Under the pieces are notes generated by a model. The model had not been told where the DNA came from, searched no databases, and saw nothing but the letters and a program-made list of their open reading frames with translations. Below are positions 55,241-64,000 of a stretch of 64,000 bases of DNA, piece by piece. The DNA is taken from positions 52,070,486 to 52,134,485 of the forward strand of contig OX123192.2 in NCBI GenBank assembly GCA_944739405.2, written 5' to 3'. Position 1 is the first letter of the stretch. Each line of letters opens with the position of its first letter. The position numbers and the translations under genes were made by a program. Source of the DNA: Euclidia mi (taxonomy: Eukaryota > Arthropoda > Insecta > Lepidoptera > Erebidae).

Positions 55241-57252
55241 GCAAGGGCTTCAAAACCTACAGAGTACCTCCTATGAACTCAGAGACTTGAAATTTGGTAC
55301 AGAGCAACGTCTTATAGCACAGATAAAGAAAAATCGCAAATACCGTAAATTTTTAGTTACATCATATAATAAAAATATTTTTAATAACTTTAAAGTTACT
55401 TCTTCTCTCCTGATGAACACGTAAAGTTATTAAATTGAAATTTATATCAAATACTCAAGTCTATAATACCTTTGAGTTGTAACAAAATCAAACTTCTATG
55501 TCAACGCAATCAAAAGAAACAGCAATTTAAGCATATGTATTTTCAAACCCGTAGCTACTTGCAAGGGAATCAAAACCTTCAGGATACTTCTCGTGAACTC
55601 AGAAACTTGACATTTGGTGCAAAGCACCGTCTTATAGCACAAATAACGAGAAAACTGCGAAAACTGTACATATTTAATTAGATCATATCATAAGAATATT
55701 TAAAAAAATAAGTTACTAGCCCTTTCCTGATGAACGTGTAGAGGTAGTAAATTGAAATTCATATCAAATACTCGAGTCTATAATACCTTCAAGCTGTAAC
55801 CAAATCAAATTACTATGTCAACGCAATCAGAAGAAGCAGCAATTTAAGCATATTTTCAAACTCGCAACTACACGCAAGAGAATCAAAACCTAAAGGGTGC
55901 TCTCCATTCAATCTAGAATCTTGAAATTTGGCATGAAACAATGTTTTATAGCACATATAAAATAAAAATTCCGAAAACCTTATACTTTCAGTTACATCGC
56001 AAATTTAAAAAAAAAATATAAACCGACAGGATTGTACGCAACCCTCGGTGCGCGAGTCCGACTCGCACTTGGCCGGTTTTTCGTTAACATAATTGTCCCA
56101 CTGCTGAGCAAAGGCCTCTCCCCTGGATTTCTATAAATCTCTGTACCTTACGATCTCTAGCCAGTTGCCTTTAAAAGCATCTAGTTCATCCCGTCATCTC
56201 CTGTTGGGACGTTCTCGTCGCCGCCAACCGCTTGGCACCCAATTGGTAGCTGCATGAGCCCACCTCTTTGAATGCATGTGGCAGTCCGGCCCAGTCCCAA
56301 TTTAGTCGGCCTGATTTTTCTTCTAATTCGAAGTTAAGTATTTACCACCAATAATTGTAAACCATGTCTCTTGCGAAACTAAATAATTCATTTCGATTAA
56401 GCCCGATTTGAGCTCAGCGTAGTGTTATGGATGTGATCGGTCCTCTTCACCTCCAAAGTGCAGTATGATTAGGCATGTATAACGTTATTAAAAAAATATA
56501 TTTTAACCACACAATCTAGCTACACGCTGTAAAAAGCCGCTGAAACGAACAGGCATATGTATAGATCGCATTCTCAGCATTTTCTTATCTTTCGCCATAT
56601 TTCATATGGAAATGAGAAACACCTACGTCGAACGATAAGATATCTTAAGGTTCTCGAACTTTCCGAATGTGATTTATTGTTAAGAGGTTTATCAGAATAA
56701 GTTTTTCATTGCGAACTTTTGTTATACGTGTTTTACGGACTTTTCAGTCTGAGGCTTAGCGGTGTCGATGTCTGGATGAAATTAGATTTATTTTTATGCG
56801 CTGTAACTTTCAGACAATAAATTTAATTTGTATGAAAGTTGTAGATCGAAATGCATTTGCAGATATTCTCATTGATTTAGGTTCGTTAAAATGTAGTTTG
56901 ATTTGATTTACTAGTTTAAAAAATCACGCTCAAGGCGTGACTTAACATGCCGTTCGTAATTTACCGGCAATGTAAAGTAACGTTTGCACAAGACACCGCT
57001 TGGATGGGTGACCTCATTTTCAGCCAGCTTTTTTTGACGCAATGTTAACTTTTTTTGTCCACAGCGTCTCTTTCTTCTTTAAATTTTTCATTCCATTTTT
57101 TTTTCATAAAAAAAGATTCTATAATACTTACAAACACATCTATGGGAATAATATGATGCAGCATTTAACAAAATCTCTTTATTACCACCATTTCCCGTCA
57201 CGATGACTTGCAGCTCAACTCAAGTACGGTCGGTCCGATAGAAAGATAAACG
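55241..57252. repeat. Segmental duplication, copy 2 (approximately 2.0 kb)
   Basis: Copy of 51051-53168 in the same orientation, inserted inside the GC-rich palindromic repeat. Its flanks carry the same 55-59-bp sequence on both sides. It lies within BEL/Pao 3. Confidence 0.96.
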
Positions 57253-57265
57253 AAATATATATATA

Positions 57266-57500
57266 GAAAATGCTTCGCGAGGCTGCTCGGTGTAGACGTG
57301 GCTCGGTCGAGGAACGCGCACGGCAACCGCGGCCGGCCTGGCGAGGAATTGGCGCGCGAGGCTGCGCGCTCTGTGTGGACGTGCCCCGGCCGAGGCAAAC
57401 CCGTGTGCCGCCGCTGGTGAGCGACCGAGCGGCCGAGCCATCGAGTTTGGTTTTTTGTTTTGCCGCGGTCTGGATGCTGTTTCGTGCCTCGCTCGAACAT
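57266..57500. repeat. GC-rich palindromic repeat, right part
   Basis: 57266-57320 repeats 55182-55240. Later 'gcgcgctctgtgtggacgtg' is the inverted counterpart of the left edge 'gtccacacagaccga', which suggests terminal inverted repeats of one element. The long open frames here are a by-product of high GC. Confidence 0.65.
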
Positions 57501-57559
57501 AATAATCCCTACTAATAATATAAATTCGCAAGTGTGTTTGTATGTTGGACATTTTTTTT

Positions 57560-57800
57560 ATAGACTCACGTCTGTATCCGCGTAAGGATTGGCAGAGTTG
57601 TTATATTATTACATCCACATTTCACCATGAAATGTTTAGGTCCCACGTACTAGGGGAGGAGCCTATTGCCTTTAACGGGCACATCAGCAGACTCCGTGCT
57701 GCTTCTGAGAATTCGGGAAAACCCAGTAACACTTTTGCCCGACCCGGGAATCGAACCCGGGACCTCCGATCAGCAGTCGCATACCCTATCCACTGGTCAC
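57560..57800 (-). mobile_element. tRNA-type SINE, family E
   Basis: Minus strand: 'gaccagtggatagggtatgc', 'gaggtcccgggttcgattcc', the gap region 'ggttttcccgaattctcaga' and the shared 3' module. B box intact. Confidence 0.83.
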
Positions 57801-57829
57801 TGAATGACGGAGGATACATTCATCATAAC

Positions 57830-58170
57830 ATTCTCATCTTTGACGCTATTTATTGTACCAATAATAATCCTTCAGTCTGTGCTTCGGTTATAGTATCCTT
57901 GCCTACAGACATTCATTTCCTACTAGAGGACCCGTGCTGCTCCACAGCATATTTTAATATTATAAAAAAACTCTTAGAGACATATAGGTATGGTGAGTAC
58001 ATTGTAGCCTTATCTAATAAGTAAAAAGATGATATTCTTACCAAAAATACATATTATATCACAAAACTTATTTTCTCAGAACATTGGCTTTGCGTTGCAC
58101 CTTAGGTATCGTGAGATTTCGACCTTGGCATTACTGAATGGTTTGCCGCGCAATAGGGATATATATATAT
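57830..58170. other. Unassigned; one open frame tail
   Basis: Plus frame to 58024 ends SLPTDIHFLLEDPCCST and so on; it looks protein-like but I do not recognise the family. Confidence 0.3.
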
Positions 58171-58174
58171 AATA

Positions 58175-58837
58175 TGTATAACTGAACATTGACGAAAGAA
58201 AGTTCTTCAATATGACTGTGCTGCCCTACCATTCTTTCCATTAGGACACTGTAGTGTCCTTCGTCCAGGTGCCCAGAAAATAGCAAGTTATGAACAATTT
58301 CGCCAGTACCATAGTCAGTAATCGTATTACTGTTTTCCAGGTGAACTCTGAATTGATACTCTATATCCCGAGTGACAATTCAGAGTACTCTGAAGCTCAT
58401 TTACACTCTGAAGTTAAGCATGCCCTGCATACTGTCCATTGGCACCCATCACACGTTTGTAATCTGTTGCATTTGTAATGTTCTGGCCATATGCTTCGTC
58501 CCCAACAATGAAGTTACTATAAACATCCCACTTATTGACAATGTTATCAACAGTGGCCAAACGAATTTCATAATGTTTATTCTCACTTCCATATAAACAA
58601 TAAGAAATTGCGCGGAATAAGCAATTACCGTCATCAAGAATTTGAAATTACTTGAAAATTGTTGATGGTAGAATTAATCAAATCTGAACCCGTTTCCACC
58701 CGTATTTTTTTAGCTGTAGGAGGACCATCCGATACCAAATCTCCAACAGGCACGTCATTGACCAAGATTCTTTGTTCAAACTTTCTCTGCGCATTTTTCA
58801 ATTTCCTTCCAAGAACCATAATTATAATTGAAAACAC
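58175..58837 (-). pseudogene. OTU-family cysteine protease pseudogene
   Basis: Minus strand, 58642 downwards: ILDDGNCLFRAISYCLYGSE, the OTU catalytic loop (Asp at start, Cys codon at 58621-58623), then IRLATVDNIVNKWDVYSNFI, ANGQYAGHA (stop TAA 58414-58416, in place of the usual Glu of GHAEL) LQSVNEL, and FSGHLDEGHYSVLMERM, where the GHY His would complete the catalytic pair. OTU enzymes cleave ubiquitin chains. An upstream frame (58634-58837) reads RKLKNAQRKFEQRILVNDVP and so on and is probably the N-terminal extension, separated by a frameshift. No intron is visible. Such OTU proteins often occur in mobile or multicopy sequence in insects (inference). Not functional as assembled. Confidence 0.78.
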
Positions 58838-59198
58838 AACTACTCACAAAAAATACGTTATTAAATCAGAAACTTAAGTTACTAACTTACGCTAACTTCA
58901 CTTTTTACTTTATCTGTCATTAAAAATATAGATAAACAACTTTTTTTATATGTAAGAAAATAGGTTTTATTTGTTATCCAGCTAAATATTTCTGTGAGAA
59001 GCACGATTTATATAATTGAAAACACAACTACTCACAAAAAATACGTTATTAAATCAGGAACTTAAGTTACTAACTTACGCTAACTTCACTTTTTTCTTTA
59101 TCTGTCATTAAAAATATAGATAAACAACTTTTTTTATATGTAAGAAAATAGGTTTTATTTGTTATCCAGCTTAATATTTCTGTGAGAAGCACGATTTA
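58823..59198. repeat. Two 188-bp tandem copies
   Basis: 58823-59010 and 59011-59198 are nearly identical ('tataattgaaaacacaacta' to 'gagaagcacgattta'). Copy 1 overlaps the upstream end of the OTU pseudogene. Confidence 0.95.
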
Positions 59199-59254
59199 TT
59201 TTTTTTGTGTATGGATGTGATTAATCCATCATAATTTAGAAATGTAATAATGAC

Positions 59255-59575
59255 GTTTATAGTTTTGGTCGAAATTGTAGTTTTGGTAAGAATGGCTGAT
59301 TTGGTAGCAGTCATAGGTAACCTTGCTACCAAAACTACAATACATATATACCAAAAATACAATTTCTACCAAAACTACTATTCGTAACGAAAATACTATT
59401 CCTATCAAGACTACTATTTGTACCAAAACTACCATTCGTACTTACACTATCATATCTACCATTTTTTCAAAACTACCATTTCTACCAAACCGCCGGTGCT
59501 GTCAAAAGTACCTACCTTTTCTCTCAAAACTACTAATCTTACCAAAGCTACAATTTCTACCATAACTACCACTTG
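59255..59575. repeat. Degenerate approximately 18-bp minisatellite
   Basis: Units of the form CTACCAAAACTACNATTN recur about 13 times from 59325 to 59575. The left part (59255-59310) holds inverted units (TTGTAGTTTTGGTA), so the array starts with a hairpin. Confidence 0.88.
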
Positions 59576-59679
59576 TAATAATATAATTATGTGACAATAG
59601 TACTATGAACCGCTGTAATATGTTCCACATAAAAAAAAAATAGGTTGCCCGAAGAAAGTCCGTAATTTAAAAACACAAC

Positions 59680-59850
59680 AATTTTCCTAACATAAAACGT
59701 AAGGAGACTTCCTCAACATCAGAGATCAGTTCACCCAACATTAAGGGTTAACTGGTAACATTCGGGGAATATTACCTGCCATCAGCGATAATTCACTAAA
59801 GTGATAATTTGACCAACATCGGGTATAATTTTACATACCACCACACTCAT
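59680..59850. repeat. Degenerate short tandem repeat
   Basis: Variants of 'caacatNNNggNNNatt' recur every 20-30 bp ('ccaacattaagggttaactg', 'aacattcggggaatatta', 'ccaacatcgggtataattt'). Confidence 0.5.
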
Positions 59851-60430
59851 ACTCGTATGAAAGTAAGGCAAGGTCACCTTAAGGAGGCATAACGTTTTTT
59901 CCTGGCAGTTACCGCAAGGAACTTATTAGATGCCATAAAAATATTTTTGAATTTAGAACCGTCCATGTAGAGAGAAATCAATGGAACCTTAAGAAATTAA
60001 TAGGAAAATATTGAAAAATAAGTTCAATGTCCACACCTATCTTCCTTCAAACTTACCCAATTTAAAGGAGCATACCATCAAATGAAAGAGCTCTTTTCAG
60101 CGCGTGTTTTAGGTCTATAACAAAATGCCTACCTCAATGAGAACCAGATATATAGAAGCAGAAAGTCATTGACTACGGCTACGAAAACGTAAAAAATTTA
60201 TGGGAGAAAACTGTTTTTGCATATAACTTCATGAATGTGCAAGTTAGGTAATTTCTAATGCTTGATGACAAATCTATGCAGCGAGAGCTTTCATTTAAAA
60301 AAAATCATGCGAATCGGTTGCCTAGAACGGGCTGACCGACTCGTATTATAAAACACAAATTCTTTTAATATATAGATAATTCATTCTATATTTTTTTCCA
60401 TGTCTACCTATTCCATCCTTTAGGTATAAC
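59851..60430. other. No gene seen; possible Helitron 5' end on minus strand
   Basis: Repeat-like DNA. At 60352-60378 the minus strand reads ATCTATATATTAAAAGAAT, resembling a lepidopteran Helitron start, but no matching 3' end was found. Confidence 0.3.
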
Positions 60431-60650
60431 AATAATCGACGACCGGTTGGCCAAGCGGGAGTGTAAGCGACTGCAACGCCGAAGGTCGCGGGTTCGATTC
60501 CCGCTCATGTCAAACATTTGTGTGCATGAACATGAATGTTTGTCTTTGTCTGGGTGTTTCTATGTATATATTTACAAAAAAAAGTAAGTATAAGTAAATA
60601 TGTATGTTATGGCCCATTATTACTATTGTCTAGTACCCAAAGTAGGTACA
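60431..60650 (+). mobile_element. tRNA-type SINE, family C
   Basis: 'cgaccggttggccaagcggg' and 'agtgtaagcgactgc' (A-box region), then 'gtcgcgggttcgattcccgc' (perfect B box) and 'caaacatttgtgtgcatgaa'. Ends at 'attgtctagtaccc'. Confidence 0.85.
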
Positions 60651-60950
60651 GCAATTGGCGTCAGTCAGGCAGCCGGCTAGTGAAAACACATGCCACAACC
60701 CTATTGCAGTATGACCATTTCCAAGTACTATATTTATAAACAAAATTTAAAAATAAGAGAGAGGAGAGACCAACGATCTCACATTGATACGTAGACCGAT
60801 AGATGGCAATGTACTATTTCACTCTAATTCACAAGTCGACAATTTGATACATGCGCAATAATACATAATAGATTTTCAATTATATTTTCATGTTCTGAAT
60901 TCAAACTTTATGACAACTTCAATTTTGTTTTTTCCTACGGTGCCGAGGCT

Positions 60951-61345
60951 GCCGCGCTCTAGGCCACGTTCACATTTATCTGATGTAATCTGTCGTGACG
61001 GCGTCTGTCGTGTCGCGACAGACAATATCCCGGTCTGCGACAGAGAGGGGGGGGGGGGTGTGGGGACGGTACAGCGCGAATTAAGAGATTGGACTCAGAT
61101 TAATTGTAAAAAAAATACTTCATTTAATTATAACAGCTTAACAGTGTATTTAAAATATAAAATAGTAATCGCTAATGTTAGATCTACAAAGGTATTTATA
61201 ATAAATAAATGCTAAGATGACAATAAGATTATCTAGATAATTTGGTGGGGCGAGATGTGCTGACGAAGCTAACATTGTTGGGTTCCGTACAGTTAACTCG
61301 CGCGACACAACTCGTCAGACTAATGTGGACGCGCCACTGTCTGTC
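60951..61345. mobile_element. Probable MITE with GC-rich ends
   Basis: Left edge 'ggccacgttcacatttatct' with 'gatg' and right edge (inverted) 'ggcgcgtccacattagtctg' with 'acga' are imperfect inverted repeats. An internal stem 'gtctgtcgtgtcgcgacagac' is present near 61000. The AT-rich centre encodes nothing. Confidence 0.5.
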
Positions 61346-61495
61346 GTAAAGCGTCAGAAGCGCGTATGCAACTGTGCGCAATGGACGACGAACTAATTGA
61401 CTTCCTTTTTATAATATTATTCTTATACAGTACCTATAGATGAGCTAATTGAATACGAAATAATATAATCCTATGTAAAGAATTTATTTAAAAAA

Positions 61496-61727
61496 ATCCG
61501 TGTGGTTGACGGCATAGAATACAAGTGTCACCACCCCCTGTCTTCCCGTGGGTGTCGTAAGAGGTGACTAAGGGATAACAAGATGCAAATACCATCTTTG
61601 CGTAGAGACGGAAAACTCGACATCAAACCCTATACGACTGCCTCGTTGGTCTCGCGGCATAAATGTGCGCGTGGGATCGGGAGGTCCCGGGTTCGATTCC
61701 TGGGTCGGGCAGTGTTATTGGGTTTTA
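61496..61727 (+). mobile_element. SINE family A, 3'-truncated
   Basis: Starts 'ccgtgtggttgacggcatag' and runs through the B box ('gggttcgattcctgggtcgg') to 'cagtgttattgggttt', then breaks directly into BEL pol at 61728. The 3' module and tail are missing, so a deletion followed the insertion. Confidence 0.85.
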
Positions 61728-62040
61728 TCTGGTCGTCTCTCGCGTTTTGAATTGGTACGCCAGATTACTCAGAGCTTTTGGAAACGCTGGAATTTAGAAT
61801 ATTTGCACATACTCCAGCAACGCGTTAAGTGGACCGACAAGACCGATCCACCCAAGATTGGTGACCTCGTTTTGATCAAGGAGGCTAACCTTCCGCCACT
61901 CAGATAGCGCAGGGGGCACATTCTTCGTTTGGTAACTGGGGCTGATGGAGTTCCCCGATTTGCTGTGGTCTTGGTGAACGGTTCGATTCTGAGGAGAGCG
62001 TTGTCACGTCTACCAACTGATTAGCGGACCGGTAGGGCGG
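61728..62040 (+). pseudogene. BEL/Pao 3 pol C-terminus
   Basis: ITQSFWKRWNLEYLHILQQR, PPKIGDLVLIKEANLPPLR, an in-frame TAG (at the Trp of the usual LPPLxW), then RLVTGADGVPRFAVVLVNGS and ALSRLPTD stop. This is the C-terminal domain following the integrase. It lies about 30 bp before the 3' LTR, as expected. Nothing of the catalytic domains remains. Confidence 0.9.
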
Positions 62041-62055
62041 TCCGTGGCGGGTGGA

Positions 62056-62657
62056 TGTTTGAAATAGAAATATTATTTATGATAAGTCAAATCGATATAT
62101 CGGTTTAGTAACTTTTAGTTTAGTTTATTGTAAATTTTGACTATGGTCACACTATGAACTGTCATTCATTCTCTCCTTTTCTGGAAATTTCGCTGGTCGA
62201 CACGTTAAATTTCTTGCGCCAATGCAGTATTGTAAGTTTGCGTGTTGGAATTAAATTGATCGCCTTTTGGAAAGCTCGTCCTAGTAGCTTCGCGAATTGT
62301 TTTGTGTTTGTGATAAAAGATAAACTTATAACCTATTGAACATTTTAAAACTTGTGTGAATCCGTGCACGTGGTTGGTGCCCGACGACTTCGTTGAAGAA
62401 AACCCTGATCATTGGACTGGTATTTATAACGATTTGCTTGTTATTTTGGCCAAAATTATGAGTTTAATCTTATAGGTCCACTCAAGAGCATCAGTGAAAA
62501 TTTGGTAAGTAAATTAATATTGATAGTTGTAATTCACTGTGTAACGCAGTGCATAGGTGTTTAGATCCTTGCCTTGGGCTAAGGACTGGATGAATTAATC
62601 GCTTCCACTGCCTTCTGCAAACAACCTGTCCCGGCCTTCTAGCCCAAACTCTAAACA
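62056..62657 (+). repeat. BEL/Pao 3, 3' LTR
   Basis: 602 bp, preceded by a purine tract (ggcgggtgga) and followed by the target duplication GTCAC (62658-62662). Confidence 0.92.
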
Positions 62658-62667
62658 GTCACTAATA

Positions 62668-62812
62668 TGAGTTTCAAACTGCCTTTGGGGTTATATAACA
62701 TGTACTTTGTTTCGAGTATCCAATATTTTGGCTCCTGAAAGTTTGCATGCGCTATGGTCGCGGCTTTACATCCGCGATCATGGCGCGAAATATCCCCAAA
62801 AGACAGTTTGGA
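62668..62812. repeat. Small inverted-repeat element (approximately 145 bp)
   Basis: Ends 'agtttcaaactgcctttggg' and 'cccaaaagacagtttggaact' are imperfect inverted repeats. A second stem, 'gcgctatggtcgcgg' with 'ccgcgatcatggcgc', lies in the middle. Resembles a MITE. Confidence 0.6.
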
Positions 62813-63651
62813 ACTAAAAATCTATTATTGATTAAGCATCAGACAGTATTGCTGTGAGTTTATAATATAATATTCTTGAATAATGTACGACTTACATCGA
62901 CCTGTGTCTAACCAGTGCAACAAACAAGACTATAACATTATAGTGCATAAAATGTTCATTCAAGCCTCGTTTCACGGTGGAAAACTTGTCCACAACAGCT
63001 TTATAAAAAACAAACAAAGCCACGCTTAAATCTAGTCTGAAAAATAAAAAGTTCTTTCACAACCGTTGTAAATATCCTCGGTGGAGTATAAAACGTCGCT
63101 TCTAGTATTATGTTCTATGAAAAATATAATGGAACATTACACAGAGTGCAACGGTATGAAATCTTTGTTATATTATTATATAACACGATGTGGGTATAGT
63201 ATGAAATGTTATAGTTCTCACTGTTACTTTATGACGAGATTAAATGCAGTTGGCAACTTGGCGTAGGTTAATTCTGATTATTGCTTTCAAACGCGTGCAG
63301 TTTATTGTTAAACGGGCAATGTTTATAGTTTGTTATGAACGTTTTAATAGTGGCGTTGGTATAAAGATAAACAAATAAGTGTAACTGCCACTTGAGTTGA
63401 ATTTAAAAATGTCCGCTGCTACACCCGCAAATTATTGTTTTAACTTAGCCGTTGCTTCCCGTCTTTCGGTAAGCTTTCTTATTACAGTAGGAACATACAT
63501 GCCCAACCAGCTTCTTGCACCTAGTAGCTTTGGCAGTGGCACTCATAGACGAGTCAGTCAATAACGGAACAATGTTATATACGATGTTGACTAACTTACA
63601 ACAGAGCTTCCGGCTCCTTCCATCTTTTGTACGGTATGTCGTGTCGTAAAA
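62813..63651. other. No gene seen
   Basis: AT-rich. The minus frame 63445-63702 has a few Cys pairs (CKKLVGHVCSYCNKK) but I cannot assign it to a family. Confidence 0.4.
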
Positions 63652-63905
63652 ATGACCGGTTGGCGCAGCGGTAGTGTAAGCGACTGCCACGCCGAATGTC
63701 ACGGGTTCGATTCCCGGTCAAGTCAAACATTTGTGTGTGTGAACATGGATGCTTGTCTTGGTCTGGGTGTTTCTATATATAATATGTATGTATTTACAAT
63801 AAAAAAGTATATATGTATGTTTATCCATTGTCTAATACCAATTGTACAAGCTCTGCGTAGTTTGGGACTAGATGGTGTTGTGTGAATGTGGTTGAATATT
63901 ATATA
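63652..63905 (+). mobile_element. tRNA-type SINE, family C, longest copy
   Basis: 'gaccggttggcgcagcggta' and 'gtgtaagcgactgcc' (A-box region), 'gtcacgggttcgattcccgg' (B box), and the tail 'agtttgggactagatggtg' with 'ttgtgtgaatgtggt' and AT-rich end. Confidence 0.87.
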
Positions 63906-63910
63906 ATTAC

Positions 63911-64000
63911 TAGCTGACCCGGCAAACGTTGTTTTGCAATTTTTTTTTTTTGAAATATCGATGTTGGCCGATTCTCATAGATACCGGATAAGCACAAAAA
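63911..64000 (+). repeat. Start of another interspersed repeat, cut by the window end
   Basis: Begins 'actagctgacccggcaaacg' and 'ttgttttgc', a repeat edge common in arthropod genomes. The rest is outside the window. Confidence 0.45.

Larger units (their letters stand above)
53643..62657 (+). mobile_element. BEL/Pao LTR retrotransposon 3, hollowed out
   Basis: Two 602-bp LTRs (53643-54244 and 62056-62657; TGTTTGAAATAG...CTAAACA) lie in direct orientation 7.8 kb apart and are flanked by identical GTCAC (53638-53642 and 62658-62662). The right LTR is preceded by a purine tract and the end of a BEL pol. Between the LTRs almost all gag/pol is gone, replaced by SINEs, a 2-kb duplicated block, an OTU pseudogene and minisatellites. 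Confidence 0.82.

Noticed and set aside
57198..57552. Arg/Pro-rich open frames
   Set aside because: Compositional frames in a GC-rich repeat; no conserved motif and overlapping frames on both strands.
63445..63702. Cys-rich minus-strand frame
   Set aside because: Cys spacing does not fit a zinc finger family I can name, and half of the frame is SINE C.
63652..63725. Functional tRNA gene
   Set aside because: A and B boxes are present, but no cloverleaf can be closed and the sequence continues into a repeat shared with two other loci, so it is a SINE head.

Overview
This window looks like genomic DNA of a moth or butterfly (Lepidoptera). It is AT-rich and intron-bearing, with a small cluster of UDP-glycosyltransferase (UGT) genes whose N-terminal motifs resemble lepidopteran UGT33-type enzymes. 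These genes are buried in transposable elements: tRNA-type SINEs, Lep1-like Helitrons, RTE- and CR1-like LINEs, Penelope-like elements, BEL/Pao LTR retrotransposons, mariner and MULE remnants. No rRNA gene, functional tRNA gene, CRISPR array or bacterial-type operon is visible. About 200 bases (15289-15488) are an assembly gap.

Layout. 1-4.3 kb: a broken UGT on the minus strand, split by a 1.65-kb TIR-bounded block of nested repeats. 4.3-5.5 kb: no gene. 5.55-8.37 kb: an RTE LINE (minus). 8.37-9.65 kb: a Penelope-like element with an inverted 5' end. 9.8-10.7 kb: a SINE carrying a long-TIR MITE. 11.5-16.2 kb: a second, heavily decayed UGT on the plus strand, its introns filled with LINE and Penelope remnants. 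17.85-20.1 kb: a CR1-like LINE. 20.1-24.2 kb: SINEs and anonymous AT-rich DNA. 24.2-31.2 kb: a BEL/Pao element (minus) whose 3' end is inverted in place and carries a Helitron. 31.25-32.3 kb: a MULE transposase remnant. 33.5-37.1 kb: the best-preserved UGT, four exons with one frameshift. 38.95-43.83 kb: a second BEL/Pao element (plus) with a perfect 5-bp target duplication. 44.27-45.19 kb: a mariner. 45.7-46.5 kb: a LINE tail. 49.5-53.5 kb: stacked repeats. 53.64-62.66 kb: a third BEL/Pao element, recognised only from its two 602-bp LTRs, matching 5-bp target duplication and last 100 codons of pol; its interior has been replaced by other repeats, a 2-kb duplicated block and an OTU-protease pseudogene. 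62.7-64 kb: small repeats.

Function. The only host gene family recognised is UGT (sugar conjugation of lipophilic compounds in the ER lumen). All three members carry lesions in this assembly, so the locus reads as a decaying UGT cluster. The main interest is structural: several insertions keep enough flank to reconstruct their empty sites, five short-loop inverted repeats suggest recurrent fold-back replication, and one retroelement carries a clean internal inversion.
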